Origin: Cellulomonas sp. Root485
Lineage (GTDB): Bacteria; Actinomycetota; Actinomycetes; Actinomycetales; Cellulomonadaceae
Assembly (NCBI RefSeq): GCF_001426705.1
Contig: NZ_LMFC01000001.1
Location: 237,789-301,788 of the forward strand
Direction of reading: 5' to 3'
DNA: 64,000 nucleotides
A program made the position numbers and the translations under genes. Each line of letters starts with the position of its first letter. Position 1 is the first letter of the stretch. Below, in pieces: positions 8,449-15,732 of the stretch. The notes under the pieces are model-generated. The model ran no database searches and had not been told where the DNA came from. It was given only the letters and a program-made list of their open reading frames with translations.

Positions 8449-8766
8449 TCAGGCCGTCGGCGGTGCGTCGTCGGACGTGCCCGGATCGGCTCGCCGCCGG
8501 TCGTCGTCCAGCCGTGACAGGAAGTCCGGGTCGTCGTCGGGGCCGGTGGTGCGTCGGTTCCTCGTCGAGGGGTCCGCTCCGCCGGCGGTCCGACGGGACC
8601 AGCGCACGGCGAGCCAGACGAGCGCACCGAGGAGCGGCACGACGAGGATCAGCGCCACCCAGAAGATCGGGTGCACCCCGAGGCGCTCGTCGTCGGTGCT
8701 GCGGATGACATCGATCACGCAGTAGACGATCAGTCCGATGATCAGCAGGACGGCGAGGTTCCTCAC
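8449..8766 (-). CDS. PLDc_N domain small membrane protein
   Basis: 105 residues with two membrane helices (about 3-20 and 34-54), the short acidic loop between them and a HPIFWVALILVVPLLGALVWL segment typical of the phospholipase D/nuclease N-terminal (PLDc_N) family. In full-length cardiolipin synthases this module precedes catalytic domains; here it stands alone with an acidic and basic tail, and its function is unknown. A TAGTCT box six bases upstream of the GTG start suggests a leaderless mRNA. Confidence 0.8.
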   Translation of the reverse strand: MRNLAVLLIIGLIVYCVIDVIRSTDDERLGVHPIFWVALILVVPLLGALVWLAVRWSRRTAGGADPSTRNRRTTGPDDDPDFLSRLDDDRRRADPGTSDDAPPTA

Positions 8767-8772
8767 CTCGTC

Positions 8773-8778
8773 AGACTA
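8773..8778 (-). promoter_or_regulatory. predicted leaderless -10 box of the PLDc_N gene
   Basis: TAGTCT on the minus strand, six bases before the GTG at 8766. Confidence 0.4.
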
Positions 8779-8811
8779 GACGCCCGGGACGGGCACGGCT
8801 GTCCCAGCGCC

Positions 8812-8817
8812 TACCCT
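8812..8817 (+). promoter_or_regulatory. predicted leaderless -10 box of the DUF4229 gene
   Basis: TACCCT, six bases before the GTG at 8824. This and the opposing TAGTCT box lie in a 57-bp divergent gap. Confidence 0.4.
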
Positions 8818-8823
8818 GGGACC

Positions 8824-9111
8824 GTGCCTTTCGTCGTCTACTCGGTCCTGCGCCTCGCGCTCTTCGGCGCCTGCCTCGGCCTGCTCTGGTGGGCCGGGTT
8901 GCGGACCTGGCTCGTGGCCGTGGTCGCGGCGTTCCTCGCCTGGGGGTTGTCCTACGTGCTGCTCGCCGGCCCGCGGGACGCGGCCGCCCGGCAGGTGGCC
9001 GAGCGGGTCGAGCGTCGTCGTGCGGCGGGGGACCGGACGGTGCTGGGCAAGCGTGCGCAGGAGGACGCCGACCTCGAGGACGCGGCCGACGAGGCTGCGC
9101 GCGACAGCTAG
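8824..9111 (+). CDS. DUF4229 small membrane protein
   Basis: 95 residues with two membrane helices (about 6-21 and 26-46) and a charged cytoplasmic tail. It fits DUF4229, a family of unknown function that is commonly found beside menA and the cytochrome c maturation genes in actinobacteria. The GTG start is six bases after a TACCCT box, consistent with leaderless transcription. Its stop codon overlaps the menA stop by four bases on opposite strands. Confidence 0.8.
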   Translation: MPFVVYSVLRLALFGACLGLLWWAGLRTWLVAVVAAFLAWGLSYVLLAGPRDAAARQVAERVERRRAAGDRTVLGKRAQEDADLEDAADEAARDS

Positions 9112-9980
9112 AGCGCGAGGCCGAGCCCGAGCAGCACGCCGAACGCGAGCTCGAGCAGACCGGTCCCTGCCAGGACCGGGACCAGGGCCCGGCCGCGCGC
9201 ACCGAGCAGCACCGTGACGGACAGGACGACCGCCGGCGCCAGGAGCAGCAGGACGATCAGCGTCCACGGCGTCGCGAACGCGCAGCCGATCCCGCCGAGC
9301 AGCACGGGCCCGATGACGAGCACGGCGTAGGCGCGCCGCGACCACCGCTCACCCATGCGCACGGCGAGGGTCCGCTTGCCGACGAGGGCGTCGGTGGGCA
9401 CGTCGCGCAGGTTGTTGGCCATGAGCAGCGCGCACGCGAGCATGCCGACGCACACGGCGCCCACCCACGCGGGCCAGGAGAGCTCGTCGGCCTGCGTGTA
9501 CGTGGTGCCGAGCACGGCGACGAGGCCGAAGAACACGAACACGCCGACCTCACCGAGCCCGCGGTAGCCGTAGGGCCGCTTGCCGCCGGTGTAGCCCCAG
9601 GCCGCGACGATCGCGGCGGCGCCGACGGCGAGCAGCCACCACTGGCCGGTCACGGCGACCAGGACGAGCCCGAGCAGCGCGGCCAGGCCGAAGGCGGCGA
9701 ACGCCGCAGCCTTCACGGTCCCCGGGCTGGCGGTGCCCGACGCGGTCAGCCGCAGCGGACCGACCCGGTCCACGTCGGTGCCGCGGATGCCGTCGGAGTA
9801 GTCGTTCGCGTAGTTGACCCCCACCTGCAGGGCCAGCGCGACGCCGAGCGCGAGCGCCGCGCGGCCGAGGTGGGCCTCCCCGAGCTGGGCGGCCGCTCCG
9901 GTGCCGACGAGCACGGGAGCGGCGGCAGCCGGCAGCGTCCGCGGTCGTGCACCCTGCACCCAGTCGCTGGCAGTCGTCAC
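9108..9980 (-). CDS. menA: 1,4-dihydroxy-2-naphthoate polyprenyltransferase MenA
   Basis: 290-residue UbiA-superfamily membrane enzyme with eight to nine helices. The first Asp-rich motif is NYANDYSDGIRGTD at about 56-69 and the second is NNLRDVPTDALVGKRTLAVR at about 188-207; both bind the prenyl diphosphate through magnesium. MenA joins the polyprenyl chain to DHNA to give demethylmenaquinone, the substrate of MenG. The GTG start overlaps the menE stop by four bases, so menE and menA are one operon. The gene end overlaps the convergent DUF4229 gene. Confidence 0.96.
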   Translation of the reverse strand: MTTASDWVQGARPRTLPAAAAPVLVGTGAAAQLGEAHLGRAALALGVALALQVGVNYANDYSDGIRGTDVDRVGPLRLTASGTASPGTVKAAAFAAFGLAALLGLVLVAVTGQWWLLAVGAAAIVAAWGYTGGKRPYGYRGLGEVGVFVFFGLVAVLGTTYTQADELSWPAWVGAVCVGMLACALLMANNLRDVPTDALVGKRTLAVRMGERWSRRAYAVLVIGPVLLGGIGCAFATPWTLIVLLLLAPAVVLSVTVLLGARGRALVPVLAGTGLLELAFGVLLGLGLAL

Positions 9981-11110
9981 GTGGCGTTCCTCTCGAGCTG
10001 GCGGGTGGCGAGCTGCGTGGCGGCCCGACGGTCGATCTTGCCCGGGCCGCGCACCGGGAGCGAGTCCGTGACCACGAGGTGGCGTGGGGCGTGCGCGGCA
10101 TCGAGGTGGTCGGTGACGGCGGTGCGGACCTCTGCCAGCGTCGGCGGCCGGGTGCCGGCGCGGGCGACGACGACCGCGACGACGGCCTGCCCCCACTCGG
10201 CGTCGGGCACGCCGACGACGCACACCTCGGCGATCCCCGGCAGGCTCGCGACGACCGACTCGACCGCCGCGGGCGGCACCTTGACGCCTCCGCTGACCAG
10301 GACGTCGTCGGCGCGACCGAGCACGACGAGCGACCCGTCCGACCACGCCCCGACGTCCGAGGTGCGCAGGTGCCGGACCCCGTCCACCTGCACGAACGCC
10401 TCCGCGTCGAGGTCGGGACGGTCCAGGTAGCCGTCGGCGAGCACCGGGCCGGCGAGCAGGACACGACCGTCGTCGTCGAGCCGGACGGACACCCCGTCGA
10501 GCGGTCGCCCGTCGTAGACGCAGCCCCCGCACGTCTCCGTCATGCCGTACGTCGTGACGACCGCGGCACCGGCCGCGCGGGCGCCGGCCAGCAGGTCCGG
10601 TGGCGCCGCGGCCCCACCCAGCAGCACGCCGTCGAAGGAGCGCAGCGCGTCGGTCGCGGCGTCGTCCTCGAGGAGCCGCACGAGCTGGGTGGGCACGAGC
10701 GAGGTGTACCGCGGCCCGCCCGCGGGCATCGCGCCGACCGCCGCAGCGAAGGCCGCCGCCCGGAACGGACCGGGCGGGAGCACCGTCGGCACGGTGCCGG
10801 CGAGCACCGACCGCACGAGCACCTGGAGGCCCGCGACGTGGTCCGTCGGCAGGGCGAGCAGCCACTGCCCGGGTCCGGCGAGCCGGTCGTGCGTCGCCCC
10901 CGCCGACGCGCGCAGGGCTGCGGCCGACAGCAGCACGCCGCGCGGCTCGCCCGTCGACCCCGAGGTCCGCACGACCACGGCGACGTCGTCGCCCACAGTC
11001 CCGGCGGTCGACCCGGGTGCGACCGCGGGCCCCGCCCCCGCGAGGGCCGCCGCGAGCGCCGGGAGCAGCAGGTCCGGCCGCGCGGGTACGTCACGCAGGG
11101 GTCGGATCAC
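9977..11110 (-). CDS. menE: o-succinylbenzoate-CoA ligase MenE
   Basis: 377-residue ANL-superfamily acyl-CoA synthetase, somewhat shorter than many MenE proteins (about 450-490) because the N-terminal region is reduced. The AMP-binding loop TSGSTGEPRG is at 49-58, the adenine motif TTYGMTETCGG lies mid-protein, and the C-terminal hinge and catalytic lysine region GRADDVLVSGGVKV and GPGKIDRR are present. It activates o-succinylbenzoate made by MenC. The GTG at 11110 is preferred: TACGCT, a -10 like box, lies exactly six bases upstream. Confidence 0.92.
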   Translation of the reverse strand: MIRPLRDVPARPDLLLPALAAALAGAGPAVAPGSTAGTVGDDVAVVVRTSGSTGEPRGVLLSAAALRASAGATHDRLAGPGQWLLALPTDHVAGLQVLVRSVLAGTVPTVLPPGPFRAAAFAAAVGAMPAGGPRYTSLVPTQLVRLLEDDAATDALRSFDGVLLGGAAAPPDLLAGARAAGAAVVTTYGMTETCGGCVYDGRPLDGVSVRLDDDGRVLLAGPVLADGYLDRPDLDAEAFVQVDGVRHLRTSDVGAWSDGSLVVLGRADDVLVSGGVKVPPAAVESVVASLPGIAEVCVVGVPDAEWGQAVVAVVVARAGTRPPTLAEVRTAVTDHLDAAHAPRHLVVTDSLPVRGPGKIDRRAATQLATRQLERNAT

Positions 11111-11116
11111 CCGCTC

Positions 11117-11122
11117 AGCGTA
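11117..11122 (-). promoter_or_regulatory. predicted leaderless -10 box of menE-menA
   Basis: TACGCT on the minus strand, six bases before the menE GTG; there is no Shine-Dalgarno. Confidence 0.45.
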
Positions 11123-11203
11123 GGTCCGTCCCGGCGCGTGCCCGGCCGGGACGCACACCGTCACGCCGTAGAGTGTCGCGCGGTTCACACCCGAAGGAGC
11201 ACC

Positions 11204-12298
11204 GTGCCGTCCGTCCTCACCGTCCCGTCCGCCCGTCGGCGATCCACCGCGATCGTCGCGCTCGCGACCGGCGCTGCCCTGCTCCTCGGCGCGTGCAGCG
11301 GGTCCCCGACCGACCGGACGCCGGTGCCGCCGGTGACCCAGGCACCCGTCATCGAGGCGGCCAAGGTCGCCCCGCCGGCACCGGTGGTGCCGCCCCGCTG
11401 GCCGCTCACCGGCGTCGTCGCCGCGGAGGTCGCCGTGCGGCCCGCGCTCGCGATCAAGGTCGAGAACTCGGGCGAGGCGCGCCCGCAGACGGGTCTGGAC
11501 CAGGCCGACCTCGTCTGGGAGCAGGTCGTCGAGGGCGGCATCAGCCGGTTCGTCGCCGTGTACCAGTCGCAGGTGCCGGCCGAGGTCGGCCCGATCCGCT
11601 CGGTCCGCCCGATGGACCCGGCGATCGCCGCCCCCCTGCACGGTCTGATCGCCTTCTCCGGTGGCCAGCCGCAGTTCGTCCAGGACCTGAAGAACGCAGG
11701 CCTGCAGATCATCAGCATGGATGCCGGCGCGGACGGCTTCTACCGCAAGAAGGGCGTCGGTCCGGCGCCGCACAACGTGTACGGCGTGCCGCAGACGTTC
11801 TGGGACCAGGCCGACGGCGAGCACGCCGCCGTGCCGCCCGCGCAGTTCGTGATGGCGAAGGCGCCCGAGAAGGCCACCGCGGCTGTCGCCGGCGGTCCGT
11901 CGTCGACCGTGGCCGTGCACCTGTCCGGCTACGCGCGGCCGACGTGGACGTGGGACGCCGGGTCGGCGACCTGGCTCCGCGCGGAGGGCTCCGCTCCGGC
12001 GATGCTGCGCTCCGGCGCCCGGATCGCCGCGACGAACGTGGTGACGCTGAAGGTCCAGGTGGTGAACTCGGGCACGACGGATCCGGCGGGCAACCCGGTC
12101 CCGGAGACGGTGCTGGAGGGCTCGGGGGAGGCCACGGTGTCGAGCGGTGGGAAGACGGTCACGGGGACGTGGACGAAGGCCGGGACGGATGCGGTCCTCA
12201 CCCTGGCGACGGCCGACGGCGCGGTCCTCACGCTCGCGCCCGGCATCACGTGGGTGGAGCTGGTCCCGGTCGACTCGGGCTCGGTCACGATCAGCTGA
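11204..12298 (+). CDS. DUF3048 domain lipoprotein (first copy)
   Basis: 364 residues. A signal peptide ends in the lipobox LLGAC, so the mature protein is a membrane-anchored lipoprotein. The rest is a complete DUF3048 (YerB-like) domain with characteristic segments KVENSGEARPQTGLDQAD, SRFVAVYQSQ, GPIRSVRPMD, FSGGQ and the C-terminal WVELVP. Function is unknown; family members are exported. GAAGGAG lies before the GTG, and a TAGAGT box at 11169-11174 may be its -10. The next gene is a clear paralogue in tandem. Confidence 0.88.
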   Translation: MPSVLTVPSARRRSTAIVALATGAALLLGACSGSPTDRTPVPPVTQAPVIEAAKVAPPAPVVPPRWPLTGVVAAEVAVRPALAIKVENSGEARPQTGLDQADLVWEQVVEGGISRFVAVYQSQVPAEVGPIRSVRPMDPAIAAPLHGLIAFSGGQPQFVQDLKNAGLQIISMDAGADGFYRKKGVGPAPHNVYGVPQTFWDQADGEHAAVPPAQFVMAKAPEKATAAVAGGPSSTVAVHLSGYARPTWTWDAGSATWLRAEGSAPAMLRSGARIAATNVVTLKVQVVNSGTTDPAGNPVPETVLEGSGEATVSSGGKTVTGTWTKAGTDAVLTLATADGAVLTLAPGITWVELVPVDSGSVTIS

Positions 12299-12373
12299 GT
12301 CGGCCAGGCTCCCCGGAGCGGGAGCGGTGGCGTGGCAGCCTGGTCCGGTGCAGGCGAACGACAGGGGAGTGCG

Positions 12374-13456
12374 ATGACGACGACGACACGACGAGGGACG
12401 CGCAGCGCGGCCGTTGCCTTGCTCGCGGGCCTGGCCCTGGCCGTCGCCGGCTGCAGCTCGCCGCCGCCGGAGGAGCCGCAGGAGCCGCCCGCCCCGGTGA
12501 CGCAGGGTCCGACGATCGCGCCGGACAAGGCGCCCGCTCCCGTGCCCGTCGTCCCGCCGACCTGGCCGCTGACGGGTGTCGCAGGGGAGCCGGTCGTGCG
12601 GCCCTCGCTCGCCGTGAAGATCGAGAACACCGCCGTGGCCCGCCCGCAGACGGGACTGGACCAGGCGGACGTCGTCTGGGAGACCATCGTCGAGTTCGAC
12701 GTGTCCCGGTTCATCGCCGTGTTCCACTCGCAGGTCCCGGCGGAGGTCGGGCCCATCCGGTCCGTCCGGCCGATGGACCCGGTGATCCTCGCGCCGATGC
12801 ACGGGCTGCTCGCCTTCTCGGGCGGTCAGCCGGGCATCCTCGACCTCGTCGCCGCGAGCGGTGTGCAGATGATCAGCCACGACGCGGGCGCTCCGGGCAT
12901 GTACCGGACCAAGGACCGTGCCGCGCCGCACAACGTCTACGGCACGCCCGCGACGTTCTGGAGCCTGGCGGACGCCGACCACCAGGCGGCGCCGGGCGAG
13001 CAGTTCACGTTCGCGCGCAGTGCCGACCGGGCGACGGCCGTCGCCGCCGGGACGCCCGCGAGCACGCTCGCGTTCCGGCTCTCCCCGGCGTCCAGCCCGA
13101 CGTGGACGTGGGACGCGGGGAGCGGCGTGTGGCTCCGGGCGGAGGGTGGCACGCCCGCGACGGCGCGCAGCGGCGCGCGGCTGTCGGCGGTCAACGTCGT
13201 GTCGATCACCGCCGAGCACCCGAACACGGGCTTCGGCGCGCAGGGTGGGGCCCCCGTGCCCACCTACACGCTGGTCGGGTCGGGCGACGGGGTCGTCGCG
13301 ACGGGTGGCAAGGTGGTGCCGGTCCGCTGGCAGAAGGACTCCGACAACGCCCCGATGCGGCTCTTCACCATGGACGGCAAGCCGGCCGACCTCGCGCCGG
13401 GGAACACGTGGGTCGAGCTGGTGCCGGCCGGGAGCGGGTCGCTGACGCTCAGCTGA
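12374..13456 (+). CDS. DUF3048 domain lipoprotein (second copy)
   Basis: 360 residues with a lipobox ending AVAGC and the same DUF3048 domain as the gene before it: VKIENTAVARPQTGLDQAD, SRFIAVFHSQ, AEVGPIRSVRPMDP, FSGGQ and TWVELVP are shared almost unchanged, while the signal peptides and the middle of the domain have diverged. An ATG with GGGGAG upstream sets the start. The 75-bp gap before it has no visible terminator, so both copies may be co-transcribed. Function unknown. Confidence 0.88.
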   Translation: MTTTTRRGTRSAAVALLAGLALAVAGCSSPPPEEPQEPPAPVTQGPTIAPDKAPAPVPVVPPTWPLTGVAGEPVVRPSLAVKIENTAVARPQTGLDQADVVWETIVEFDVSRFIAVFHSQVPAEVGPIRSVRPMDPVILAPMHGLLAFSGGQPGILDLVAASGVQMISHDAGAPGMYRTKDRAAPHNVYGTPATFWSLADADHQAAPGEQFTFARSADRATAVAAGTPASTLAFRLSPASSPTWTWDAGSGVWLRAEGGTPATARSGARLSAVNVVSITAEHPNTGFGAQGGAPVPTYTLVGSGDGVVATGGKVVPVRWQKDSDNAPMRLFTMDGKPADLAPGNTWVELVPAGSGSLTLS

Positions 13457-13513
13457 GCGGATCGGTTGTCCGCCCACGGGATGATCCCGGGGGGCCGGTT
13501 GGCCACCTCAGGT

Positions 13514-13547
13514 CGGGACAGCGACGAGCCCGCGGGTCGATGTCCCG
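13514..13547. terminator. possible terminator hairpin after the DUF3048 pair
   Basis: CGGGACA and TGTCCCG form a 7-bp stem 57 bp past the stop, with partial inner pairing (CGAC/GGTCG). It is modest in strength and lacks a T tract. Confidence 0.3.
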
Positions 13548-13574
13548 CCGTCGTCGGGGCGCGAGGCTGGACGT

Positions 13575-13742
13575 ATGACAGCCCTCACGCACCACCCCCG
13601 TCCCGCACCTGCCGAGCACGACGTCCGGTCGCTCGGCGCCGTCGTGGTCTCCGCCGTCGTGCTCGTCGCTCTGCTGGTCGGCGCCGCCGGGGTCCTCGGC
13701 TCGATCGTCGACCTCGCCGGCTGGGCGATGTCCAGCAGCTAG
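13575..13742 (+). CDS. small hypothetical single-helix membrane protein
   Basis: 55 codons encoding a short polar N-terminus (residues 1-18) and a hydrophobic segment with small residues at about 20-44 (GAVVVSAVVLVALLVGAAGV), ending GWAMSSS. No family is recognised. The codon pattern is strongly G/C at third positions as in its neighbours, and the stop overlaps the convergent menB stop by four bases, which supports a real gene. There is no good Shine-Dalgarno. It could be a small membrane regulator, but nothing in the sequence shows a role. Confidence 0.5.
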   Translation: MTALTHHPRPAPAEHDVRSLGAVVVSAVVLVALLVGAAGVLGSIVDLAGWAMSSS

Positions 13743-14707
13743 TACGCGTACGGGAAGCCCGACCAGTCGGGCTCGCGGCGCTGCAGGAACGCGTCGCGCC
13801 CCTCGACCGCCTCGTCGGTCATGTACGCCAGCCGGGTGGCCTCCCCGGCGAACACCTGCTGCCCGGCCAGGCCGTCGTCCGCCAGGTTGAACGCGAACTT
13901 GAGCATGCGGACCGCCTGCGGCGACTTGGTCGCGATGATCCGGGCGTACTCCAGCCCGGCCTCCTCGATCTGCGCGTGGTCGACCACGTCGTTGACCGCT
14001 CCCCAGGCGAGCGCCTGCTCCGCCGAGTACTCGCGGGCCAGGAAGAAGATCTCGCGGGCCCGCTTCTGCCCCACCTGCCGCGCCAGCAGCGCGGAGCCGT
14101 ACCCGCCGTCGAACGAGCCGACGTTGGCATCGGTCTGCATGAAGCGCGCGTGCTCGCGGCTGGCGATGCTGAGGTCGGCGACGACGTGCAGCGAGTGGCC
14201 ACCACCGGCCGCCCAGCCGTTCACCAGCGCGACGACGACCTTCGGCATGGTCCGGATCAGGCGCTGGACCTCGAGGATGTGCAGGCGCCCCGCGCGCGCG
14301 GGGTCGACGTCGTCCGCGGTCTCGCCCGACGCGTACTGGTACCCCGAGCGGCCGCGGATGCGCTGGTCGCCGCCGGAGCAGAACGCCCAGACGTCGTCCT
14401 TCGGGCTCGGGCCGTTGCCCGTGAGCAGCACCGTGCCGACGTCGGAGGTCGTCCGCGCGTGGTCGAGCACCCGGTAGAGCTCGTCGACGGTGTGCGGGCG
14501 GAACGCGTTGCGGACCTCCGGGCGGTCGAACGCGACGCGCACCACGGGCAGGTCCCGCGCGACCGCGCCGAGGGCCGCCTGGTTCGCGCTGGGGCGGGCG
14601 AACCCGCGGTGGTAGGTCAGGTCGGTGAGGTCCTCGAAGCCGTCGACCGTGCGCCAGCGCGTCGGGTCGAACGTGTCGGAGACGGGGGCCGGCAGCTCGG
14701 AGGTCAC
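13739..14707 (-). CDS. menB: 1,4-dihydroxy-2-naphthoyl-CoA synthase MenB
   Basis: 322-residue crotonase-fold enzyme. Family features include the oxyanion-hole segments WAFCSGGDQRIRG and NGWAAGGGHSLHVVADL, a conserved FMQTDANVGSFDGGYGS region with the active-site Asp and Gly, and the C-terminal FPYAY-like end typical of MenB. It closes the ring of o-succinylbenzoyl-CoA. The GTG start has TAGGCT, a -10 like box, six bases upstream and no Shine-Dalgarno. menB is separated from the menE-menA pair by the DUF3048 genes and stands as its own transcription unit. Confidence 0.96.
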   Translation of the reverse strand: MTSELPAPVSDTFDPTRWRTVDGFEDLTDLTYHRGFARPSANQAALGAVARDLPVVRVAFDRPEVRNAFRPHTVDELYRVLDHARTTSDVGTVLLTGNGPSPKDDVWAFCSGGDQRIRGRSGYQYASGETADDVDPARAGRLHILEVQRLIRTMPKVVVALVNGWAAGGGHSLHVVADLSIASREHARFMQTDANVGSFDGGYGSALLARQVGQKRAREIFFLAREYSAEQALAWGAVNDVVDHAQIEEAGLEYARIIATKSPQAVRMLKFAFNLADDGLAGQQVFAGEATRLAYMTDEAVEGRDAFLQRREPDWSGFPYAY

Positions 14708-14713
14708 GGCGGC

Positions 14714-14719
14714 AGCCTA
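14714..14719 (-). promoter_or_regulatory. predicted leaderless -10 box of menB
   Basis: TAGGCT on the minus strand, six bases before the menB GTG at 14707. Confidence 0.45.
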
Positions 14720-14754
14720 ACCGCGCCGGCGCATTCTGGTACGCTCGTACTAGA

Positions 14755-14795
14755 ACGTGCGCGGGACGGCGGGGTCTGCCACCCGGCGCGCACGT
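14755..14795 (+). promoter_or_regulatory. structured 5' leader upstream of the SugE-type exporter
   Basis: ACGTGCGC (14755-14762) pairs perfectly with GCGCACGT (14788-14795), enclosing GGGACGGCG and a GGGT/ACCC inner hairpin. A -10 like TACGCT at 14740-14745 would start the RNA near 14752. Known guanidine exporters are often riboswitch-controlled, but the conserved cores of guanidine-I, -II and -III riboswitches were not recognised here. Confidence 0.35.
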
Positions 14796-14816
14796 CGGGA
14801 AAGCTGGTGCACCACC

Positions 14817-15140
14817 ATGGCCTGGACCGTCCTCATCCTCTCCGGCATGCTCGAAGCCGGCTGGGCGCTGAGCCTCAAGGCATCCGACGGCTTCACCAGG
14901 CTCTGGCCCAGCGTGCTGTTCGTCGTCCTGCTCGTCGCCTCCATGGGCGGCCTGGCCTGGGCGCTCAAGACGCTGCCGGTGGGCGTCGCGTACGGCGTCT
15001 GGGTCGGCATCGGCGCGGCGATCACGGCCGTCCTCGCGATCGTCGTCTTCGACGAGGCCATCTCCGTGCTGAAGATCGTGTCGCTCATCCTGATCATCAC
15101 CGGTGTCGTGGGCCTGAACCTCTCGTCGAGCGCACATTGA
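14817..15140 (+). CDS. sugE: SMR family transporter, SugE/Gdx type
   Basis: 107 residues with four membrane helices, the full length of the small multidrug resistance family. The essential Glu13 lies in helix 1 (SGMLEAGWALSLK), and the segment WALKTLPVGVAYGVWVGIGA matches the SugE/Gdx branch rather than EmrE. Gdx proteins export guanidinium in exchange for protons; QAC export is also reported for the family. The specific substrate here is inferred. The ATG at 14817 follows a leader with a strong hairpin. A TetR gene starts 15 bases downstream, so the two are likely one operon. Confidence 0.88.
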   Translation: MAWTVLILSGMLEAGWALSLKASDGFTRLWPSVLFVVLLVASMGGLAWALKTLPVGVAYGVWVGIGAAITAVLAIVVFDEAISVLKIVSLILIITGVVGLNLSSSAH

Positions 15141-15154
15141 CGGGCGAACGGGGG

Positions 15155-15712
15155 GTGCGCGCGAAGGGTGCCCAGCGTCGCGACGAGCTCGCCCGCGCCG
15201 CGGCGGCACTCACGCTGCGGGACGGACCCGGCGCCCTCACGCACCGCCGGGTCGCGGCCGAGGCCGGTGCCTCGCTGTCCGCGACCACCTACTACTTCGC
15301 GTCCCTGGACGACCTCGCCGCGGCCGCCGGGCACGCGCTCGCCGACGAGTGGGCCGCGCACGCGCAAGCAGTCCTCGCGGCGGCGCCGGCCGTGACCGTG
15401 CGGCAGGACCCGGCGGCGGCCGCACGGGTGCTGGTCGATGCGGTCCTGCCCGCCGGGGACGACGCCGCCGTGCGCAGCCACTACGAGCACCTGCTCGGCG
15501 CCGGTCGGCAGCCGGCCCTGGCCACCGCGTTCGCCTCGGGTCGTGGCGTGGTCGACGCGGTGCTCGACGAGCTGGTGGGGCGGGTCGGGGCGCCCACGTC
15601 CGCGGCGGTCACCACGGCGGTCGTCGACGGCGCGGTCGTCACGGCCCTGACGGAGGGCCGTCCGGTGCGCGCGACCGCGTGCTCCCTGCTGGTCGACGCG
15701 TGGGGCTCCTGA
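15155..15712 (+). CDS. TetR family transcriptional regulator
   Basis: 185 residues from the GTG at 15155, chosen because GGGGG lies just upstream; a TTG at 15137 overlapping the exporter stop is possible. The N-terminal helix-turn-helix is clear (LTHRRVAAEAGASLSATTYYF, about residues 30-51), and the C-terminal ligand domain is Ala/Val-rich without assignable ligand. It is 15 bases after the SMR transporter and probably regulates it, although no matching palindrome was identified in the leader. Confidence 0.85.
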   Translation: MRAKGAQRRDELARAAAALTLRDGPGALTHRRVAAEAGASLSATTYYFASLDDLAAAAGHALADEWAAHAQAVLAAAPAVTVRQDPAAAARVLVDAVLPAGDDAAVRSHYEHLLGAGRQPALATAFASGRGVVDAVLDELVGRVGAPTSAAVTTAVVDGAVVTALTEGRPVRATACSLLVDAWGS

Positions 15713-15720
15713 CTCGGCCG

Positions 15721-15726
15721 TACGCT
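15721..15726 (+). promoter_or_regulatory. predicted leaderless -10 box of menC-menD
   Basis: TACGCT, six bases before the menC GTG at 15733. Confidence 0.45.
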
Positions 15727-15732
15727 GACGAG

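Noticed and set aside
11174..11188. Rex operator before the first DUF3048 gene
   Set aside because: Only the TTCACA half is good; the left half does not match.
11111..13477. Minus-strand reading extending menE upstream through the DUF3048 genes
   Set aside because: The MenE family starts at about 11110 and a -10 box lies there; the rest is antisense to two clear lipoprotein genes.
14740..14816. Guanidine-I/II/III riboswitch before sugE
   Set aside because: The conserved cores were not found; only a generic hairpin and one ACGG are present. Kept as a structured leader only.
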